Below, piece after piece: positions 1 to 5,041 of a stretch of 5,041 nucleotides of DNA. Source of the stretch: Acidimicrobiia bacterium (GTDB lineage Bacteria; Actinomycetota; Acidimicrobiia; Acidimicrobiales; Iamiaceae). Each line of letters opens with the position of its first letter. Position 1 is the stretch's first letter. Made by a program: the position numbers and the translations under genes. Under the pieces are notes generated by a model. The model was given only the letters and a program-made list of their open reading frames with translations. It made no database searches and was not told the DNA's origin. The DNA lies in contig JAFBAD010000376.1 in NCBI GenBank assembly GCA_019247975.1, positions 1 to 5,041 of the forward strand. Reading direction: 5' to 3'.

Positions 1-1649
1 GCGAGCGGCGCCAGAAGGAGGTGGAGATCTGGACCAACGCCACCGACCGCGTGCGGGAGGCGATGGAGAAGGCCCTCTCCTCCAAGCAGTTCAACCCCAT
101 CGACATGATGGTGGGCTCCGGTGCCCGCGGGAACATGATGCAGGTCCGCCAGATCGCCGGCATGCGCGGCCTCGTGGCCAACCCCCGAGGCGACATGATC
201 CCCCGGCCCATCAAGAGCAACTTCCGTGAGGGGCTCTCGATGCTGGAGTACTTCATCGCCACGCCGGGCGCCCGCAAGGGCCTCGTCGACACCGCCCTCC
301 GGACCGCCGACTCGGGCTACCTGACCCGGCGTCTCGTCGACGTCGCCCAGGAGCTGATCGTCCGGGAGATGGACTGCGCGCGTGAAGGCGACCCGGCCCG
401 CGGCCTCTGGATCGAGGACACCGCACCGGACTCGGCCGCGAAGCGGACCTACCTCGAGACGAAGCTGTTCGGCCGGTCGCTCGCACAGGACGTCACCCTC
501 GCCGACGGTCGGGTCATCCCGGCCGACACCGAGATCGGCGACGAGGACCTCGTCGCCATCCGCGACGACGACACCGTGGGCCGCGTGCGGGTGCGCTCGC
601 CGCTGACCTGCAACGCCGACTTCGGTGTGTGCGCCAAGTGCTACGGCCGCTCGCTGGCCACCGGCAAGACGATCGAGCTCGGTGAGGCCGTCGGCGTCAT
701 CGCTGCCCAGTCGATCGGTGAGCCCGGCACGCAGCTGACCATGCGGACGTTCCACACCGGTGGCATCGCCGGCAGCGACATCGCCGGCGGTCTGCCCCGC
801 GTCGTCGAGCTGTTCGAGGCCCGCAGCCCGAAGGGCAAGGCCACCCTGGCCCGCTCGTCGGGCGTCGTGCGGGTCGCGGACGACGAGGGCAAGGGTCGGG
901 TCATCACCGTCGTCGGCGACGACGGCGTCGAGGACACCTACACGATCCCCAGCCTCGCCCGGCTCGAGGTGGTCGACGGTCAGGAGATCGGCGCCGGCGA
1001 TGCGCTGGTCGAGGGTCCCCGCGACCCGAAGGAGCTGCTCGAGATCAAGGGCCTGCGCGAGACGCAGAGCTACCTGGTCGAGCAGGTCCAGCGGGTGTAC
1101 CGGGACCAGGGCGTGTCGATCCACGACAAGCACATCGAGCTGATCGTCCGGCAGATGACGCGGCGGGTCGCCGTGTCCGAGCCGGCCGACTCGGACTTCC
1201 TGCCCGACGAGCGGGCCGACCGCAAGGTCTTCCGCGACGCCAACCGGGTGCTGGTCGAGGAGGGCAAGACGCCGGCCGAGGCCCGTGACGAGATCATGGG
1301 CATCACCAAGGCGTCGCTCGCCACCGACTCGTGGCTGTCCGCGGCGTCGTTCCAGGAGACCACCCGGGTGCTCACCGAGGCTGCCATCGAGTCCCGCTCG
1401 GACTCGCTGCTCGGCCTCAAGGAGAACATCATCATCGGCAAGCTCATCCCGGCCGGTACGGGCATGGGCGAGTACCGCAACATCGAGACCCACGCGCCCG
1501 ACTACCAGCCGATGGCCTTCTACTCCTCCGACGCCGACGAGGTCGATCCGTCGGAGTGGCTGGCCAGCATCGGTGGCAACGGCAACTCGGGCGACGGCGA
1601 CGTCGTCGAGTTCCCCGCCACCATCGGCGGCGAGGAATCAGCCAGCTAG
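1..1649 (+). CDS. rpoC: DNA-directed RNA polymerase subunit beta' (C-terminal part; 5' end outside window)
   Basis: Beta' forms half of the RNA polymerase active-site cleft. The first complete codon is at 3, and about 548 C-terminal residues are visible; the Asp triad that binds catalytic magnesium lies upstream of the window. The GTG at 21 is internal, because clear family sequence (ERRQKE then VEIWTNATDRV) continues upstream of it. Seen in order: SGARGNMMQVRQIAGMRG (about 117-170); the bridge helix, PGARKGLVDTALRTADSGYL and onward (264 to about 368); the second zinc site, with Cys codons at 375, 609, 630 and 639; the trigger loop GEPGTQLTMRTFH (717-755), whose Met, Arg and His contact the incoming NTP; then directly GGLPRVVELFEARSPKGKA, so there is no large trigger-loop insertion. 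The conserved C-terminal region includes SAASFQETTRVLTEAA and GLKENIIIGKLIPAGTG, followed by a Gly/Asp/Ser-rich tail ending in TAG. One oddity is Pro at 264, where His is usual. rpoB is expected just upstream. Identification is essentially certain. Confidence 0.98.
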   Translation, partial: ERRQKEVEIWTNATDRVREAMEKALSSKQFNPIDMMVGSGARGNMMQVRQIAGMRGLVANPRGDMIPRPIKSNFREGLSMLEYFIATPGARKGLVDTALRTADSGYLTRRLVDVAQELIVREMDCAREGDPARGLWIEDTAPDSAAKRTYLETKLFGRSLAQDVTLADGRVIPADTEIGDEDLVAIRDDDTVGRVRVRSPLTCNADFGVCAKCYGRSLATGKTIELGEAVGVIAAQSIGEPGTQLTMRTFHTGGIAGSDIAGGLPRVVELFEARSPKGKATLARSSGVVRVADDEGKGRVITVVGDDGVEDTYTIPSLARLEVVDGQEIGAGDALVEGPRDPKELLEIKGLRETQSYLVEQVQRVYRDQGVSIHDKHIELIVRQMTRRVAVSEPADSDFLPDERADRKVFRDANRVLVEEGKTPAEARDEIMGITKASLATDSWLSAASFQETTRVLTEAAIESRSDSLLGLKENIIIGKLIPAGTGMGEYRNIETHAPDYQPMAFYSSDADEVDPSEWLASIGGNGNSGDGDVVEFPATIGGEESAS

Positions 1650-1664
1650 GTCCCACCAGCCTTT

Positions 1665-1706
1665 TGGCCCCTGGTTCTCTCCACGCCAGTAGAGATCCAG
1701 GGGCCA
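1665..1706 (+). terminator. Long hairpin after rpoC, possible terminator or attenuator
   Basis: A perfect 10-base inverted repeat, TGGCCCCTGG (1665-1674) and CCAGGGGCCA (1697-1706), is continued inward, after one T-T mismatch, by TCTCT (1676-1680) and AGAGA (1691-1695). This leaves a 10-base loop (1681-1690). The stem starts 15 bases after the rpoC stop codon, where a terminator would be expected. There is no T run downstream (the next bases are GAACGCTAAGATTTCCC), and the only T run, TTTT, lies upstream and runs into the first base of the stem. It is therefore not a canonical intrinsic terminator. It could be a U-less terminator of the kind proposed for GC-rich actinobacteria, a partial attenuator, an RNA processing or stability element, or a protein-binding inverted repeat. 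The structure is seen directly; the function is inferred. Confidence 0.5.
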
Positions 1707-1718
1707 GAACGCTAAGAT
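1690..1718 (+). promoter_or_regulatory. Candidate promoter for rpsL-rpsG-fusA
   Basis: TAGAGA (1690-1695) and TAAGAT (1713-1718) are separated by 17 bases, each matching 4 of 6 positions of the TTGACA and TATAAT consensus. The -10 box fits the TAnnnT pattern usual in actinobacterial housekeeping promoters, and it lies in the only relatively AT-rich patch of the spacer. A start near 1724-1726 would give a leader of about 55 bases. The -35 box sits on the inner 3' arm of the rpoC-end hairpin, and that hairpin's outer 3' arm fills part of the promoter spacer. Identification rests on consensus only, and the cluster might instead be transcribed by read-through from rpoBC. Confidence 0.4.
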
Positions 1719-1730
1719 TTCCCTTCGGCT

Positions 1731-1746
1731 CTGCGCGCCCGCGCAG
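1731..1746 (+). other. Small hairpin in the rpsL leader
   Basis: CTGCGC (1731-1736) and GCGCAG (1741-1746) can form a 6-bp stem with loop GCCC, extendable by one G-U pair. It would lie near the 5' end of a transcript started at the candidate promoter. Short GC stems are common by chance in DNA of this composition, so a role is uncertain. Confidence 0.25.
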
Positions 1747-1768
1747 GCGCCGCCCCCTCGGGAGCAGT

Positions 1769-1773
1769 GAGGT
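1769..1773 (+). promoter_or_regulatory. Ribosome-binding site of rpsL
   Basis: GAGGT (1769-1773) matches part of the Shine-Dalgarno consensus AAGGAGGTGA and ends 6 bases before the GTG at 1780. It supports GTG as the true start. A second GGGAG at 1760-1764 is too far away to be the main site. Confidence 0.7.
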
Positions 1774-1779
1774 TCGTTC

Positions 1780-2151
1780 GTGCCGACCATCCAGCAACTG
1801 GTCCGTAAGGGCCGGGAGGACAAGCCCGCCAAGGGCAAGACCCCAGCCCTGAAGGGCGCGCCCCAGCGGCGTGGGGTCTGCACGCGGGTCTGGACGGCCA
1901 CGCCGAAGAAGCCGAACTCGGCGCTGCGCAAGGTGGCGCGCGTGCGGCTCACGAGCGGCATCGAGGTCACCGCCTACATCCCGGGCGAAGGCCACAACCT
2001 GCAGGAGCACTCGATGGTGCTCGTGCGCGGCGGCCGGGTGAAGGACCTGCCCGGTGTCCGGTACAAGATCATCCGCGGCACCCTCGACGCCTCCGGCGTG
2101 AAGGACCGCAAGCAGGCTCGCAGCCGCTACGGCGCGAAGAAGGAGTCGTAG
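1780..2151 (+). CDS. rpsL: 30S ribosomal protein S12
   Basis: S12 lies at the subunit interface of the 30S ribosome and helps monitor codon-anticodon pairing in the decoding centre. The 123-residue product has the usual bacterial length. It begins PTIQQLVRKGRE and contains the signature TPKKPNSALRK (residues 41-51), GEGHNLQEHSMVLVRGGRVKDLPGVRYK (described as residues 69-96) and the tail KDRKQARSRYGAKKE. Lys43 (codon 1906) and Lys88 (codon 2041), the two classic sites of streptomycin-resistance substitutions, are both Lys, as is usual in sensitive strains. Asp89, methylthiolated by RimO in E. coli, is present. The start is GTG, supported by the site at 1769-1773 and by the full family N-terminus. 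It is the first gene of the str cluster. The rpsG start lies 2 bases past the stop codon, so translation of the two is probably coupled. Confidence 0.98.
   Translation: MPTIQQLVRKGREDKPAKGKTPALKGAPQRRGVCTRVWTATPKKPNSALRKVARVRLTSGIEVTAYIPGEGHNLQEHSMVLVRGGRVKDLPGVRYKIIRGTLDASGVKDRKQARSRYGAKKES
2140..2145 (+). promoter_or_regulatory. Ribosome-binding site of rpsG inside the end of rpsL
   Basis: AAGGAG (2140-2145) is a strong Shine-Dalgarno match, 8 bases before the ATG at 2154. It lies within the last codons of rpsL. This fixes the rpsG start and suggests that ribosomes finishing rpsL feed directly into rpsG. Confidence 0.85.
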
Positions 2152-2153
2152 GG

Positions 2154-2624
2154 ATGCCTCGCAAGGGACCCGCGCCGCGCCGGGAGCTGATGCCCGACCC
2201 GATCTACCGGTCGGTCGTCGTCACGCAGCTCGTCAACAAGATCCTCCAGCGGGGCAAGCGCACCGTCGCCGAGCGCATCGTCTACGACGCGCTCTCCACG
2301 GTCGAGTCGAAGACCGGCTCCGAGCCGATCGGCACGCTGAAGCGAGCGGTCGACAACGTCCGCCCCCAGCTCGAGGTCAAGAGCCGCCGGGTCGGCGGCG
2401 CCACCTACCAGGTCCCGGTCGAGGTCCGACCCCGCCGGGCCAACACGCTCGCGATCCGCTGGATCGTCGGCTACGCCCGCCAGCGTCGTGAGAAGACGAT
2501 GGCCGAGCGCCTCGCGAACGAGCTCCTCGACGCATCCAACGGCATCGGAGCCTCGGTCAAGCGCCGCGAGGACATGCACAAGATGGCCGAGTCGAACAAG
2601 GCCTTCGCCCACTACCGCTGGTAA
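2154..2624 (+). CDS. rpsG: 30S ribosomal protein S7
   Basis: S7 is a primary binder of the 3' major domain of 16S rRNA. It starts assembly of the 30S head and sits near the E-site tRNA and the mRNA exit. The 156-residue length matches the common bacterial form. Seen in order: basic N-terminus MPRKGPAPRRE; helical core with DPIYRSVVVTQLVNKILQRG and KRTVAERIVYDAL (about 15-47); the beta-hairpin region VKSRRVGGATYQVPVEVRP (about 75-93); then RWIVGYARQRREKTMAERLA and the conserved end SVKRREDMHKMAESNKAFAHYRW, given here only as residues 134-156. In E. coli, S7 represses its own operon by binding the spacer between rpsL and rpsG. That spacer is only 2 bases here, so any such control must use another site, perhaps the structured spacer just after this gene. 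That last point is inference. Confidence 0.98.
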   Translation: MPRKGPAPRRELMPDPIYRSVVVTQLVNKILQRGKRTVAERIVYDALSTVESKTGSEPIGTLKRAVDNVRPQLEVKSRRVGGATYQVPVEVRPRRANTLAIRWIVGYARQRREKTMAERLANELLDASNGIGASVKRREDMHKMAESNKAFAHYRW

Positions 2625-2640
2625 CCGCCCCCTGACAACC

Positions 2641-2708
2641 GAACCGGGGGGCACACCCCCTGGGTGTGTCTCCGCGACCGAGCCCCATGGGCTCGGTCGT
2701 GCCGGTTC
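2641..2708 (+). promoter_or_regulatory. Three-way-junction structure in the rpsG-fusA spacer, candidate cis-acting RNA element
   Basis: Three stems account for all but six bases. P1: GAACCGG (2641-2647) with CCGGTTC (2702-2708), 7 bp. P2: 2648-2658 with 2662-2672, 11 bp including two G-U pairs, with core CACACCC/GGGTGTG and loop CCT. P3: 2673-2685 with 2689-2701, 13 bp with one G-U pair, with core CGACCGAGCCC/GGGCTCGGTCG and loop CAT. The stems abut exactly, with no unpaired base at the junction. The structure starts 16 bases after the rpsG stop and ends 45 bases before the fusA start. No T run follows, so it is not a canonical terminator. Possible roles are an mRNA stability or processing element, an attenuator, a site for feedback by S7 or another protein, or a palindromic DNA repeat. 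The pairing is read directly from the sequence; the role is unknown. Confidence 0.6.
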
Positions 2709-2753
2709 AGCCCCGAGCTCACCAACCCACCTGGAACGACCGAAAAGACGACG

Positions 2754-4835
<2,082 letters not shown>

Positions 4836-4879
4836 CCCCCGGTCGTTCCGGTCCCCCCGTAGCAACGCAGCACACCAAG

Positions 4880-4892
4880 AAAGGCTTCAGGT
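4880..4892 (+). promoter_or_regulatory. Weak ribosome-binding region of tuf
   Basis: AGGT (4889-4892) lies 6 bases before the ATG at 4899. AAAGG (4880-4884) is a better match but sits 14 bases away. The start itself is secure from the family N-terminus MAKQKFERNKPH. For such a highly expressed gene the signal is modest. Confidence 0.45.
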
Positions 4893-4898
4893 CTCGTC

Positions 4899-5041
4899 AT
4901 GGCCAAGCAGAAGTTCGAGCGGAACAAGCCGCATCTCAACATCGGGACGATGGGTCACATCGACCACGGCAAGACGACGCTCACCGCCGCCATCACCAAG
5001 GTGCTGCACGAGGCCGATCCGAACTCGGCGTTCACGCCGTT
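4899..5041 (+). CDS. tuf: Translation elongation factor Tu (N-terminal part; 3' end outside window)
   Basis: EF-Tu carries aminoacyl-tRNA to the ribosomal A site as a GTP complex. Only the first 47 codons are present; the family is usually close to 400 residues. The start MAKQKFERNKPHLNIGTMGHIDHGKTTLT is given here as residues 1-29 and contains the G1 P-loop GHIDHGKT (19-26), followed by AAITKVLHEADP. Ile at position 21 replaces the more common Val of GHVDHGKT, a conservative change. It follows fusA by 63 bases with no clear terminator between them, so co-transcription with the str cluster is likely. A product with a similar P-loop, such as IF-2 or SelB, is ruled out by the N-terminus and the gene order. 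Confidence 0.97.
   Translation, partial: MAKQKFERNKPHLNIGTMGHIDHGKTTLTAAITKVLHEADPNSAFTP

Noticed and set aside
21..23. GTG at 21 as a start codon for a 542-residue protein
   Set aside because: The frame is open back to the window edge with typical RpoC sequence (ERRQKEVEIW), so this is an internal Val codon.
1444..2010. Minus-strand open frames across the rpoC-rpsL spacer
   Set aside because: They are Arg/Pro/Gly-rich shadows overlapping two certain genes, with no family resemblance.
1906..2043. Streptomycin-resistance substitutions in S12
   Set aside because: Lys43 and Lys88 are both present, so the classic resistance changes are absent.
2673..2701. The 13-bp P3 stem as an ordinary intrinsic terminator
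   Set aside because: It is followed by CCGGTTCAGCC with no T run, and the adjoining stems pair with its flanks. A U-less terminator cannot be excluded, but the sequence does not show a canonical one.
2664..2753. Extended N-terminus for EF-G from an ATG at 2664
   Set aside because: The 30 extra residues do not resemble EF-G, are read through the stem-loop region, and precede a perfect family start at 2754.

Overview
The window is a GC-rich stretch from a bacterial chromosome carrying the 3' half of rpoC followed by the classical str cluster, all on the + strand: rpoC (partial) - rpsL - rpsG - fusA - tuf (partial). Protein sequences point to Actinomycetota. S12 begins PTIQQLVRKGRE and keeps the actinobacterial stretch VARVRLTSGIEVTAYIPGEGHN, S7 is the short 156-residue form ending AHYRW, and RpoC has an uninterrupted trigger loop without the large enterobacterial-type insertion. 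The codons are strongly G/C-ended. Details such as TPGARKGLVDTALRTADSGY in RpoC and GTMGHIDHGKTT in EF-Tu suggest a deep-branching actinobacterium, possibly Acidimicrobiia-like. That placement is inference from memory of the families, not a search.

Layout: bases 1-1649 encode the C-terminal ~548 residues of RNA polymerase beta'. A 130-base spacer (1650-1779) holds a long hairpin and a candidate promoter just before rpsL (1780-2151, S12). rpsG (2154-2624, S7) follows after only 2 bases, with its ribosome-binding site inside the end of rpsL. A 129-base spacer (2625-2753) follows. Its first part (2641-2708) can fold into a three-way junction in which 62 of 68 bases are paired, ahead of fusA (2754-4835, EF-G), which has almost no Shine-Dalgarno sequence. 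A 63-base spacer separates fusA from tuf (EF-Tu), whose first 47 codons are visible before the window ends.

The genes work together in gene expression: beta' is a catalytic subunit of RNA polymerase; S12 and S7 shape the decoding centre and the head of the 30S subunit; EF-Tu delivers aminoacyl-tRNA; EF-G translocates the ribosome. All five visible proteins look intact wherever they lie within the window and carry their expected motifs. The gene content is ordinary housekeeping. I found no mobile element, CRISPR array, RNA gene or accessory system. The unusual material is in the two larger spacers, above all the rpsG-fusA structure, which could be a post-transcriptional control element. That function is inference.
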